From positions 24,406,281 to 24,470,280 of the forward strand of contig CM030706.1 of NCBI GenBank assembly GCA_017979445.1: a stretch of 64,000 bases of DNA, in the 5' to 3' direction. The position numbers were made by a program, and so were the translations under genes. Of this stretch, positions 45,975 through 58,471 are shown piece after piece; positions within the stretch are counted from its first letter, which is position 1, and each line of letters starts with the position of its first letter. This DNA comes from Akebia trifoliata (lineage: Eukaryota > Streptophyta > Magnoliopsida > Ranunculales > Lardizabalaceae). The notes beneath the pieces were generated by a model. That model ran no database searches, was not told the origin of the DNA, and was given only the letters and a program-made list of their open reading frames with translations.

Positions 45975-47744
45975 TGTAGACACCCCATTTTTGCATCCGC
46001 CTGATTAATCAAGTCGTCAACCCGATCGCAAAGGTTCCCAATGATGGATGTCTATTCCAATGCTTTATTTTGTTACCAGATATGTTTCAAAAATCCGGAT
46101 GAGGTATCTTGAACTGACAAAACTTAGAAACCACGTTACGCTAAGAAAATACTACCCCAGAAACATAGAAATCATCATCCTGCAAACCAAAAAGAAGCTT
46201 CACGATAAAAATCACTAAATTACAAAAATACCCCTAACATCAAAACAACCTTAGAGCCTGCATTACGCTTAGGAAAATCCACTCAAACACATAAAACAAC
46301 AAATTGAAACCAAGTAAACCACTTCGTCAATTTTCACAAAATTTGACAAAATTAAGGAAATACCCCTCATAAAGTTCACGACCATTTTATATAAAAAAAA
46401 CTTCATAAATGACAAAAACCAACATTCCCATTGAATTCCTTACGAAAAACTGATTCCAAAACATCCTAGAACATTGAAAAACGACTTAAAACGTAAAAAA
46501 TCCTCTCCGAGGGCAAAATGGTAATTTCATAATTTTAATAATTAAAAATTTTGAAATTAATAAATAAATCATTAAATAATGTAAAGTGAAACATTAATAA
46601 AATTAATTATAAAATTTAAATCAAAAAATTTGATCAATCAAGCTTTCAAGAAAAATTGTTGATGGTTCGCAAGATATTTCTTTAAGGACCCCTCCATTTG
46701 TGGGTCCAAAGAATCAAAAATATAATAGAGGGTGGTTCTCCAAAAATTTAAAGTCAATCAAGTAAGACTAAAGTCAAGATATTAAAGTCAATCAAATAAG
46801 GCTAAAGTCAAAATTAAAGTCAATTAAGTAAGACTAGAGTCAAGTATTAAAGTCAATCTCATAAGACTAAAGTCAAAACCTTAAATCGAAACCCTAATTT
46901 AAACTAATCGAGTCAATCTCATAAGACTAAGGTCAAAACGCTATATCAAAACCCTAATCTAAACTAATCAAGTCAATCTCATAAGACTAAGGTCAAAACC
47001 CTAATCTAAACTAATCAAGTCAATCTCATAAGACTAAAGTCAAAACCCTAAATTAAAATCCTAAAGACTAAGTCAAAACCCTAATTGAAACCTTAAAAGA
47101 AACCCTAATCAAATCCTAATGCTTCTAAAAACTTTATAAATAGGAGCCTCCATACCCTATTTTCGTATCAAAGAAAAAATCCTAGGAAAAGTAGGTGAAG
47201 AAACCTCCACAACCTCTCCAAAACCCTAATTTTGGAGCCTCAACTCCTTACCTAACACCCCTGCTTTGATTTTAGCCTAAAAAAACACCCAAAAACCTCT
47301 AAAAAACATCCCAAAAATCCACAACAAATTCGAAGCACCCAGATCCAAGAAGGAGATACCTTACCTCGGAGATCAGAAATCAGATCCGGAGATAGAACGA
47401 AGTAAGGAACATGGTACAAGGAGCCGTTTTCACCAGATCTGAGGGAATAACACTTTTGCAGATCGAAGGTAAGCTTTTTATTTTTTATTTTTTTAATCTA
47501 GGTTTGACATTAGCGATGTAGATTTATTTAGGATAAGTAGAGACCGGCAATGGCCGGGCGGGGTTGGTGCCTAACACCTTCCAACCCCGTAACATGATCC
47601 CCAGATTCAGATTTTCTGTAGTAGATTAGTTTTTATCCGTTTTAAAGTCAGTTTGGTTCCTAGACCATAATAACTAGGTGGCGACTCCCAAACCTCAAGG
47701 GTCAAAAGCAGATCCGCGCACCCCGCGGATCGAGGGCGCTTTCA
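45975..47744 (+). mobile_element. Solo LTR, plus orientation, TSD GATGT/GACGT
   Basis: A complete 1,770-bp LTR from TGTAGACACCCC to GAGGGCGCTTTCA without adjoining internal sequence of its own. It is flanked by GATGT (45970-45974) and GACGT (47745-47749), one mismatch. The uninterrupted target GATGTGACGTCACTC is seen at 61141 in another copy, confirming the insertion point. Its TCAA-type U3 repeats are longer than in other LTRs (about 46745-47085). Confidence 0.93.
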
Positions 47745-48830
47745 GACGTCATTCATGAAAACCACAACTCCAGTCACGTACCTTAGGGTATATCAAACTA
47801 GGGCATCAATACCGTCTGATCAAGTGATTCTGAGAGGTATATTGATGCACCCAGGCTGGAGCGACCTGAGCCTTTGACCTATTGTAAGCCACACAGTCAC
47901 ATGTCCCGATTGCCAACGTAGTACTAGTACGTGGTCGGTCCCCTCGTGGGATGCCAAACCATTTATGAAAAGCTACAACTCTTGACTCGTACCCGTAGGT
48001 ATATAAAAGATAATCCAAGTATATCAATTGCACTTCTTAGTCAAAACCGGTGCCTAAGCAAGATCTTGCCCCGATGTACCCTATTGTACGAGGGGGATAG
48101 ACTACGTCTATTCTAGACGAGAGGTATTTAAGTGGGCCCTTGCTCAGTATTGTGCGCCACCTCTCAACTGGAGATTAAACTGGCTGTTTTTGACTTCAGA
48201 GAAGTGAGTTGAGGTTTTAGATTATCACCTATACGGTATATCAAACCAAGTCACCACGTATCGAGAGGTATATAGGTGTGCTTGGGCAAGAGTGGCTAGA
48301 TAAAAATGTATTGCACGTAGTAAACCTAGAGTCTAGAAGCCTTCCTATAGGTCACGACCCGAACTGACTATGGGTGTTCCCGGGTTGCTTTATACAATCC
48401 AACCAACAGGTAAGTGGGTGAACCGATCCAGAATAATCAAACAAAACCCGCAATATCGGTCCGACCCAATCGGTGAAATGTACCGATTAATTTGAACCAC
48501 TCAAACCAATTGGCCCAATTGACAAATGGATCAAACTGATCAGTACCAAATCAGTTGAACTAATTGGTTTTCACTTTTAAAGATCCAGACCACTTTGTAT
48601 AGAAAGACTCAATCTTAGGATTAAATTAATTTATCTGATCAAAAGTTCAATCCCAATCAGGGGTAGACCCGCGTCTAACCTTTCTCACTTTCTTGGTCAC
48701 CATAGACTTATAATGCATTTGGATTCAATATTTTCCACCAGACTTAGGCTATTCTATATCGAAACTTTAATCATGTGGTTAAGAGTCAAACCTTTAGAGT
48801 CAATGGTTAACCTTGGTTTACTTCCAATCA
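47745..48830 (+). repeat. Leader module region before gag
   Basis: Continues the leader after the solo LTR. It contains a second, diverged copy of the module TGCCAACGTAGTACTAGTAC (47911-47930) and several GGTATAT(C)AAA words. It aligns with 61140-61800 and, inverted, with 36300-37020. No gene recognised. Confidence 0.75.
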
Positions 48831-48954
48831 GGTGATAATTGGTCCTAAACGTTCTAAACCTCCATCTGTACCACTTTGGGTCCGTGAAAATAGTTGTCTT
48901 TCCAGAGTACCATTGCCAAGTAGTCAGTCTTTGCCACGAGAAGAAACGAGTAAC

Positions 48955-50444
48955 ATGGATGAAGCTGCACTCCGTCAGATTTTAGAATCTTTTCAAGCAC
49001 AGATTATTGCTTCTGTCCAAACACAAATTGAATCCCTAAAAATTGAAAAGGGAAAGGATAAAACTATAGAACCTCAGGATGTGTTTGACCTCGTTGAAAA
49101 CTAAGAAGATGATCAGTTACACGTCGACCCTGTCCTAGCTCATCGAATAACTCAGGTTGAAACTATTTTGAAGAATATTAAAGACCCTGATGATCTTACT
49201 CTTGGATTAGGGGCAATGACCTTGTTTCCCACGGTCTGTCTGCTAGAGAAGTTCACAATGCCAGATATGGAGAAATTTGACGGTATTGGATGCCTAGGAC
49301 TCACTTAAAAGTATATGTCGGCATCATGCAATCTCAGGGTTTGAGTGAAGAACATATGACACAATTTTTTCAAAGAACCCTTATAGGTCCTGCCTTACGC
49401 TGGTTAATGTCATTGGATTCATCTCGGATAAGAACATGGCATGAATTGATGAAGGAGTTTATTGGTCGGTATTCATTCAACACGGATATTGAACTTACAA
49501 GAAAAGACCTAGAAACTACTAAACAGAAACCCGGAGAAACTTTCACTGAGTTCATTGCTCGATGGAGAGTTAAAGCCGCTCAATTGTGGGACCGACCTCA
49601 AGAGAAGGAACAAGTCAAGATTATCCTCAGGAATCTCACTCCAAATTATGCCAAGTACTTGATGCCTCAGTACCTTCCTACTTTTCAATCCCTCCTTGAA
49701 GCTGGAAATCAAGTTGAGGACGCCTATTCTTCGGGACTTTTTGGTAACTCGTCTGAGTCAAAACCCAAACATTTCAAATCTAATGTCAATTCCTTACAAG
49801 TGACCAACACCTCCTTCGCACTATCTCCTCAAGCTAATCAGCCTTCACAAACTAAGCCTAGGAGACAGTTTGCCAATCTTGGAATGTCCCTTAGTGTTGC
49901 TTATCAAAAATTGATGAAAAGGGGCTTGCTAACGCCTTTACAACCCAAGCCTTTGCCTAATCCTCTTCCCCCAAACATGGATAATGGACAATTCTGTGAA
50001 TTCCATCAGATGCCTGGTCATGTTCTTGACAGGTGTATTACTTTCCGTCATGCTATCCAAGATTTGATTGAACAAGGAAAAGTCACCATACCCACTCCTA
50101 CTACTCCCAATGTTAAAACTAACCCTTTGCCTACCTTTCAAAATCAACCCTCTCCTACTCTGAACCTAATATCCATATCCAAACCCGAATCAATTGACCC
50201 AATTTCTTTCATTCACCCAATTGGTCATAACAGTGCATTCGCTCCATGCCAGAATGAGCTCAACTACCCTAAGGCAGTAACAGAACTGAAGAACAGAGAA
50301 ATCATTGAAGCAATGAGTTGTCTCGCATATAACAGGCTTGAATCGGAATATGAAGAGATAGTAAAAGTAGGCAAGTTCAAGTCATCCATCGAAGATAATC
50401 GAAGTGGCATAGACTCTAGAATTGTGTCCCTCCATTCAGAATGA
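48955..50444 (+). pseudogene. Gypsy gag, nearly complete, with one stop and one frameshift
   Basis: The N-terminus starts MDEAALRQILESFQAQIIA at 48955 and runs to a TAA at 49102. Reading resumes beyond it (VDPVLAHRITQVETILKNIK, MPDMEKFDGIGC) until a one-base shift near 49290. From there 384 codons are open to 50444. They contain the Retrotrans_gag core (THLKVYVGIMQ, FFQRTLIGPALRWLMSLDSS, GETFTEFIARWRVKAAQLW) and a zinc-knuckle-like CEFHQMPGHVLDRC (about 49994). Gag would build the virus-like particle. The two lesions suggest a recent death. No protease or RT follows. Confidence 0.9.
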
Positions 50445-52430
50445 TGTCGTCTTTTAAGTCTTCTTAATTTTTTTTAGCTTTAGTTGCGTCAGTCTTTGAA
50501 TTCAGTTAGTCATCTTTATTTTTGGGTTTTAGTAAGGTTTGTCAGTCTATGTTCTTTTCAATTCCAATAAATAAAGAAGCTTTTGATTATCATGTGTGCA
50601 ATAATGATTTGAATATAAGATTTAACATGAGAAATAACTTAAAGCTCAGTAACTGAACTTAATAAATATTGGAATTAAAGAATACACTCAAGAAGTACAA
50701 ATTGGTGATACATTATCCTCAAGAGAACATGAGAGAATAGTAAACTTACTTGAGAAATTCAACAATATTTCTTGCATGATCTCATAAGATATATGGATAA
50801 ATTACACAAAAACATAGATCAAGTCAAGAGTGATTTCAAAGTCAAAGATTATCGGTAAAAAATGATATAGTTGAAAGTATCGACAAAGACGCTAAGACTT
50901 ATAAGTGGATCTACCATGTTTCTCACTCAAAAGAGGAGAGTTTCATTCATAAGAGAGTAAAAGATTTTCTCGAAGTTTTAGAAGAGTTGAATAGTCAGAA
51001 AATTCAAAAGAAGACTGAAGAATATTCATTCTCAAAAGAAGACCTTACTCGACAGAGCAATCCAGATATCAAATTCTTGAAACTTTGACCAAGTCGAACA
51101 GCATTCATCAAAGGAGGCCTCCTTTGGTCGAATCATTTTCCTATCTTACCAAAAAAAAAATAACCTTCTTTAGCCCCTCGCAGCCTTTAAAAAAAATAAA
51201 AACAATAGCATCTTCTTTCTAAACCATACCAACATTGGGAGGGAATCTTAGCATGAACTATGTTTTGACCTGATCCAAAAAAAAAAAAAATTTAGGGTAC
51301 GTAGGCAACCTGAGAAGTTACTTCAGGCCCGGTCATGCAAATAATAAGGGTATTTTCTTAAGAAAAATGTCATCTAAAAAAAATCCCCTATTGAAAGGTT
51401 CAAAAGAAAAAAATGCCAAACTAAGGGCATTAGAAAAAAAATCAAAAGAATTGATAAAAAGAAAAGAATGCCAAACTAAGAGCATTTAAAAAAAATCAAA
51501 GAGAGAATATCAAACTAGGGGCATTTTGGGAAGTTGAGCCTTATATATTTTCTTTCTAAACCATATCCTAAGCCCACCTATTAAGTCCTCCTGAATGCTA
51601 ATTGACTCGGTTAAGGTGCAGGGAACTGAGAAATTGTCGAGTTGGTTATACAAGATCATCAAGAAAAAAAAGAAAAGCCCGCTAAGTCGAAAATTCGAAA
51701 AGGCGATTTAGGCAAAATTTAGGGCATAACCATAAAAAAGAAAGCCTGCTAGGTTGAAAACCTGAAAAGACGACCTAGGCAAAAATCAAGGCATCATCAG
51801 AAAAAGAAAAACAAGGTCCGCTAGATTGAAAACCTAAAGATGCGATCTAGGCAAAAATTAAGGCTTCATCAAACGGGAGAAAATGTCTCATCAAGAAGAA
51901 AAATTCAGAAGGAAGCTTGTGCAGAAACTAGAAAATGCATAACCATTCAAGCCACAATCAAAAATCATCTTGAACATTGTAGGATCTTCAAAAGTATGTT
52001 TACTTGTTCAAGTGTTCGCTAATGGAAGATGTAGAATCATCAACCACTTTGAAGAGAAAGATCTTTTATTTTAATATTTATCAAGATTTTTTAAGTCCAG
52101 CTCAAGCATTTCTCAAAAATAATGATCAATTCTTTATTGCACATATGATAATCTTAAAAGTCTTAAATTTAAGAGAATATCAATTTTTCTATCTGTCATA
52201 CATCAGAGTCCATATTTTTCAAGCGTAATCTATTCCATCAGTCTCGTAGTCAAGTCCCAGTTAAGGCCAACCTTGAAACTAGGGGCATTTTTGAAGGTCC
52301 TTTAATTCCAAAGTTTTTGTTCTTAATCACATCTTACTTAGAAGTCCAATGATAATTATGAATCCAGATGCATGATAAGCCAATAAATGCCCAATCTTTC
52401 ATACTTTGAGCTCGATTTTGAATGAATTAA
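50445..52430 (+). other. 3' internal region without pol
   Basis: No RT, RNase H or integrase motif in any frame. It holds GTACGTAGGCAACCTGAG (51298), text shared inverted with 32845-32865, and repeated CCGCTA.GTCGAAAA / CGA.CTAGGCAAAAAT blocks at about 51680-51860, shared inverted with 32230-32550. Low-complexity A-runs are common. Confidence 0.7.
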
Positions 52431-52434
52431 TAGG

Positions 52435-53100
52435 ATTGTTGAAGTTCCTATAAATCTAAGTCCAAGAAACGTGACTTAGTGAGTTCGAGTCCGAGAATCG
52501 AGACTCCAACTTTTTGAATCATAGAATGAATAGGCTTTTTGAAGTGCCTATAAACCTAAGTTCGAGTCCGAGAAATGAGACTCCAACTTTTTGAATCATA
52601 GAATGAATAGGCTTTTTGAAGTGCCTACAAACTTGAGTTTGAGTTCGAGAAACGAGATTCCAACTTTTTGAATCATAGAATGAATAGACTTTTTTGAAGT
52701 GCCTACAAACTTAAGTTCGAGTCCGAGAAACGAGACTCCAACTTTTTGAATCATAGAATGAATAGGCTTTTTGAAGTGCCTATAAGCCTAAGTTCGAGTC
52801 CGAGAAACGAGACTCCAACTTTTCGAATCAAAGAATGAATAGGCTTTTTGAAGTGCCTACAAACCTTAGCTCGAGTCTAAGAAATGAGACTCCATGTTTA
52901 ATAGGATTGTTTAAGTTCCTGTAAACCTTAGCCAGAGTCAGAGAAACGAGACACCAGCTTTGTTTGAATCATATTGAATTAACAGGATTATTTAAGTTCT
53001 TTAGCCCGAGAAGCGTGACTACAATAGGTTCGAGTCCGATAAACGAGACTCATACTTTTTCGAACTCTAAAAAAGAATTTCAAATAGGATTTAACGAAGT
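52435..53100. repeat. Minisatellite, about 77-bp unit, 7-8 copies
   Basis: CTCCAACTTTTTGAATCATA recurs near 52503, 52581, 52658, 52736 and 52812, with decayed copies on both sides. Each unit also has GAATAGGCTTTTTGAAGTGC and TTCGAGTCCGAGAAACGAGA. It lies between the gag region and the 3' LTR. Confidence 0.9.
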
Positions 53101-53501
53101 TCCTACAATATTATGACTCCAATTACCTCATGATTGCTTTCGTTGCATAAGCACATTTCAATTTTAAATCATTATTATCAGTGAGAGAAGATCTCTAGGA
53201 CCTAATACATTTTTACTCAGTAAGCATCACACTATTGCACACTCGTGCACTTTTGCATTAGTCAGGGAGAATTTTTTTAAAATTCGAGGATCTGACATCG
53301 TCAGTGAGAGTTCAAGCTCGAGGACCTGACAACCTTTTAGTTCGGGGAGAGTTTTACGCTCAAGGATCCGAACACCCTAACGAATTGCAAAATCAGGCTG
53401 CAAAATGAACTGTCACTAGCTTTGGCATTTGGATATCGCACTATCTACCGAAATAGATTTGCTATCTAGTTTGCTTCAACCCTTTGCCAAAGAGGGGCAT
53501 C

Positions 53502-55251
53502 TGTAGACACCCCATTTTTGCATCCCCCTGATTAATCAACTCGTCAACCCGATCGTAACGGTTCCCAATGATGGATGTTTATTCTAATGCTTTATTTTGT
53601 TACCAGATATGTTTCAGAAATCTGGATGAGGTATCTCGAACTGACAAAACTATAGAAACCACGCTACGCTAGGAAAATACGATCCCAGAAACATAGAAAT
53701 CATCATCTTGTAAACAAAAAGAAGTTTCACGATAAAAATCACTAAAAAATGATCAAATTATCAAAATACCCCTAACCTTAAAATATCCCTAGAGCCTACG
53801 TTACGATTAGGAAAATCCATTCAAACACATAAAATAATAAATCGAAACCAAATAAATCATTTCACCAATTTTAATAGAATTTGATGAAATTACGAAAATG
53901 CCCCTCATAAAGTTCACAACCATTTCACACAAAAAATTTTATAAATGACACAAACTAATATTTCCATTGAATTCCTTATGAAAAATTGATTCTAAAACAT
54001 CTTAGAACATTAAAAACCGACTTAAAACGTGAAAAGTCCTCTTCGGGGGCAAAACAATAATTTCATAATTTTCATAATTAAAAATTTTGAAATTAATAAA
54101 AAAAATATTAAATAATTAAGTGAAACATTAATGAAATTAATTTAAAAATTTGAACTAAAAAAATCGATTAATCGGGCTCTCATGAAAAATTGTTGAGGGT
54201 TCGTGAGATATTTCTTTAAGGACCCCTCCATTTGGGGGTCCAAAGAATTAAAGATATAATAGAGGAGGGTTCTCCAAAAATTTAAAGTCAATCAAGCAAG
54301 ACTAAGGTCAAGGTATTAAAGTCAATCAAGTGAGACTAAGGTCAAAATTAAAGTCAATTAAGCAAGACTGAAGTCAAAGATATTAAAAGTCAATCAATTA
54401 AGACTAAAGTTAAAATATTAAAAATCAATCAAATAAGACCAAAAGTCAAAATCATAATAGAATTCTAATTAAATAATAACTCTATCTAATAGAGTTCTAA
54501 CTAAAAAACAATTCTACCTAAAATAATTCTAATTAAAACACAATTCTACCTAAAATAATTCTAACTAAAACACAACTCTAATTAAAAGAACTCTAATTAA
54601 ACACTAACTCTATCAAAATTAACCCCTAAAAAATCTATAAATAGAAGTGCTCACACCCTATTTTCGTATCAAATCATAAACCCTAAGAGAAGTAGGTCTA
54701 AAAGTCCCCCTAACCTCCCATAAACCCTAGTTTTGGAGTCCCAACTCCTTACCTAACATCCCTTCTTTTATTTCAGCCTAAAAAACACCTAAAAGCCCTT
54801 CAAAAATACCCCAAAATCCATAACGAATTCGAAGAATCCAGATAAAAAAAAAAGATATACCTTGCCTCGGAGATTAAAAATCAAATCCGGAGATAGAGCG
54901 AAGCACAGAGTACGGTACAAGAAGCAGTTTTTGTCAAATCTGAGGGAACAAGATCTTTGCGTATCGAAGGTATAATTCTTTATTTTTATTTTTTATTTTT
55001 TTTATCTAGGTCTTTTAGCAATGTAATTTATTTGGGAAGTTAGTAGAGACCGGCTTTGGCCGGGCGGGGTTGGTGCCTAACACCTTCCAACCCCGTAATG
55101 TGATCCCTGGATTCAGTTTTGTTCAGTAGATTAGTTCTTTATCTGTTTTGAGTCATTGATCGGTTCCTAGCCCGTAATAACTAGGTGGCGACTCCCAAAC
55201 CTCAAGGGTCAAAAGCGGATCCGCGCACCCCATGGATCGAGGGCGCTTTCA
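53502..55251 (+). mobile_element. 3' LTR of the complete gypsy element
   Basis: 1,750 bp, preceded by purine tract AAAGAGGGGCATC. It differs from the 5' LTR at only a few percent of positions, implying a fairly recent insertion. It has the same U3 repeats (about 54280-54450), TATA box (about 54637) and terminal hairpin. Confidence 0.93.
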
Positions 55252-55256
55252 GTCTC

Positions 55257-56393
55257 TAGATTTGAGTATTTTTTGTGTTTTCTTTTGAAAGATTTTTGAG
55301 TGTTTTTTGAGTAAAAACTGGGATTTGGATGATAGGTAGGAAGTTAGGGCTTCAAAATTAACATTTTGAGAAGGCTATGGAAACTTTTTGACCTATTTTT
55401 TCTAGGATTTATTTTGACCTACGAGATTGGGTTGTGGAGGATCCTATTTATAGATTTTTTTGAAAGAGTTAGTGTATAATTAGGTTTCTTTTAGGTAAGG
55501 TGAATTAGGGTTTTTACTTAAGTCTTATTTGATTGACTAGGTTTCTTTAGATTAGAGTTTTAATTCTTACGTATAATAAAAGAATATTTTTTTGATTTTT
55601 GAAAAACCCCCCTTAATTATATTTTAATTCTTTAGGCCTCTAGATGGAGGGGTCTTTTAATAAATAGTAAGGGGTTTCACTTAAATAAGTGGGCAACTAT
55701 CAACAATTTTTCCTGAGGGCTTGATTGATTAATTTTCTTAGTTCAGATTTTTAAATTAATTTTATTAAGGTTTCACTTTACGTTAATTAATGTTTTATTT
55801 ATTCATTTTGAAATTTTAAATTGTTAAAATAGGAAAATTGTCATTTTACCCTCGAAGAAAACTTTCGCGTTTCAAGTTGTTTTTCGATGTTCTAGGATGT
55901 TTTGGAATCGATTTTTTCTAAGGAATTTGATGGGATTATCGGTTTGTGTCATTTATGAAATTTTTTTGTATGAAATGATTGTAAACCTTATGAAGGTTAT
56001 TTTCATAATTTTATCGAATTTGATGAAAATTGGAGAAATGGTTTATTTGGTTTCACTTTGTTATTTTATGTGTTCGAAAGAGTTTTCCTAAGCGTAATGT
56101 GGGCTTTAAGGATGTTTTGATGTTAGGGGTATTTTGGTAATTTGATCATTTTTAGTGATTTTTTATCGTGAAATTTCTTTTTATCTGTAAAATGATGATT
56201 TCTATGTTTTTGGGATCATATTTTCATAGCATAGCGTGGTTTCTACAGTTTTGTTAGTTTGAGATACCTCTTTCGAATTTCTAAAACATATCTAGTAACA
56301 AATAAAGTATTGGAATAATCATCCATCATCGAGAATCGTCACGATTAGGTTGACGAGTTGATTAATCAGGTGAGTGCAAAAGAGTTGTCTACA
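55257..56393 (-). mobile_element. 5' part of the minus-strand LTR (second piece)
   Basis: Complement of an LTR ending GAGTTGTCTACA at 56393. It joins in sequence to 39565 once the complete element and one GTCTC are removed, giving a 1,533-bp LTR. It is more diverged from the others (for example many C-to-T-type changes). Confidence 0.88.
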
Positions 56394-56539
56394 GTATGAG
56401 AGCTTAAGCTTTAGGTCTTAACGAAAAGAAATGTTTGAATGTGCATAATGTACCTTAAGGTAAGGAAATGAATTATGACCAATGAATGCATAATACGTTA
56501 GAAAAAAAATGTTTTTATATGATCAAATTTTAACCTTGA

Positions 56540-56879
56540 GATTTGTGTTGTAGTTATGCCGCCTAGATTTAAATGTGGTGCATCAATGTCTCCTACCAAT
56601 CGGGGACAAGATGGGATGATCGAGATGATGCAGTCCACGAGAATGATGATAGAAGAGATGCGACACAACTGGAAGAGTTGCAACAAAAACAAGAAATACT
56701 CAGCAACAACAAGAAGAGTTACAACAACAAGAGGCAATGTGACAACAACATGCCACAACAAGACAACAAATCTCAATTACTCCAATTAGGGCTAAGAGAG
56801 ATGTCAAGGCAGTGACAATAAGAGATTTCAAGAGGATGAGTCCCCTAGTAATCAAAGGAGAGTTAGATCAAGTGGAAGC
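56540..56879 (+). pseudogene. Start of a chromovirus-like gypsy gag, truncated
   Basis: Begins MPPRFKCGASMSPTNRGQ (56556). It passes through a glutamine/asparagine-rich, frame-shifted stretch and then reads VTIRDFKRMSPLVIKGELDQ and VEA up to 56879. This is the usual opening of Tekay/Del-type gag, where DP.EAENWL should follow. The next gypsy LTR cuts it at that point. To the left, its leader is cut at 56393 by the minus-strand element. Confidence 0.75.
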
Positions 56880-58471
56880 TATAGACACCCCATTTTTGCA
56901 CTCGTCTGATTAATCAACTCGTCAACCCGATTGCAACGGTTCTAATGATGGATGATTATTCTAATGCTTTATTTTGTTACTAGATATGTTTCAGAAATTT
57001 AGATGAGGTATCTCAAACTGACAAAACCTTAGAAAGCACGCTATGCTAGGAAAATATAACTCCAAAAACATAGAAATTATCATCTTACAGACAAAAAGAA
57101 GCTTCACGGTAAAAATCACTAAAAAATGACCAAATTACCAAAATACCCCTAACATCAAAACATCCCTAGAGCTTACATTACGTTTAGGAAAATCCTTTCA
57201 AACACATAAAATAACAAATCTAAACCAAATAAATCATTTCACCCATTTTCACAAAATTTGATAAAATTACGAAAATACCCCTCATAAGGTTCACAATCAT
57301 TTCGCACAAAAAAATTTCATAAATGACAAAAACCAATAAACCCATTGAGTTCCTTACAAAAAAATCGATTCCAAAACATCTTAGAACATAAAAAACTGAC
57401 TTAAAACGCAAAAAGTCCTCTCCGAGGGTAAAGTGATAATTTTACAATTTTAATAATTTAAAATTTAAAATTAATAATTAAAACATTAATTAATGTAAAG
57501 TGAAATCCTACGTAAATCTTAAAGTCAATCAAGTAAGACTAAAGTCAAGAAAATAAAGTCAATCAAATAAGACTAAAGTCAATCTTAAAGTCAATCAAGT
57601 AAGACTAAAGTCAAGATCTTAAAGTCAATCAAGTAAGACTAAAGTCAAAATCTTAAAGCCAATCAATTGAGACTAAAAGTCAAAATCTTAAAATAATCCT
57701 AATTAAATAATAACTCTATTTAAAATAATCCTAATTAAATAATAATTCTATTTAAAACAATTCTAATTAAAATATAACTCTACCTAAAATAATTATAATT
57801 AAACAATAACTCTTTCTAAAAGAATTATAATTAAACATTAACTCTATCTAAACAAACACTTAAAAAAATCTATAAATAGGGGTCCTTACAACCTATTTTC
57901 GTATCAAAAAATAAATCCTAGAAAAAGTAGGTCAAAAAACTTTCCTAGCCTCTCATAAACCCTAATTTTGAAGGCCTAACTCCTTACCTAACATCCATAC
58001 CCCAACTTTAGCTCAAAGAATACTAGAAACCCTTCTAAAACACCCCAAAAATCCATTAAAAATTAAAAAAATTTAGAAGAAGATACTTTATTTTGGAGAT
58101 CCAAAACGAATCTGGTGATAGAACGAAACAAGGAGTGCTGTAGGAAGAACTATTCTACCAGATCTGAGGGAAAAAGATCGTTGTCTTCGTAAATGTGTCA
58201 AGATTAAATTTTTTTATATTGATTAGGTCTTTTCAGCAATTTAGTTATATTTCAGAATTGGTAGAGACCGACGTTTGCCGGGTGGGGTTGGTGCCTAACA
58301 TCTTCCAACCCGTAATGTGATCCCGAACTCAGTTATTTTTTAAGTATATTAGTTATTTTTATCCGTTTAGAGTTGATGTTCGGTTCCTAGATCGCAATAA
58401 CTAGGTGGCGACTCCCAAACCTCCAAGGTCAAAAGCGGATCCGCGCACCCCACGGATAGAGAGCGCTTTCA
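56880..58471 (+). mobile_element. 5' LTR of a further plus-strand gypsy copy
   Basis: 1,592 bp from TATAGACACCCC (first G of the usual TGTAGACACC changed to A) to GAGAGCGCTTTCA. It is followed by the primer site GTGGCGACTCCATTGGGG (58472). U3 repeats lie at about 57510-57690 and a TATA box CTATAAATAGG at about 57871. The left flank GAAGC would be the target duplication; its partner was not found in the window. Confidence 0.88.

Larger units (their letters stand above)
39566..55251 (+). mobile_element. Complete gag-only gypsy element with two nested solo LTRs, TSD GTCTC
   Basis: 5' LTR 39566-41305 and 3' LTR 53502-55251 both run TGTAGACACYCC to GAGGGCGCTTTCA and are nearly identical. The perfect duplication GTCTC (39561-39565, 55252-55256) flanks them. 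A primer site (TGGCAACTCCATTGGGG, 41307) follows the 5' LTR, and the purine tract AGAGGGGC (53491) precedes the 3' LTR. Removing the solo LTRs at 41961-43695 and 45975-47744 leaves about 12.2 kb. Gag is the only retroviral-type gene; no protease, RT, RNase H or integrase is seen from 50445 to 53501, so it relied on enzymes in trans. LTR ends and primer site suggest the Tat/Ogre side of Ty3/gypsy. Confidence 0.92.
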
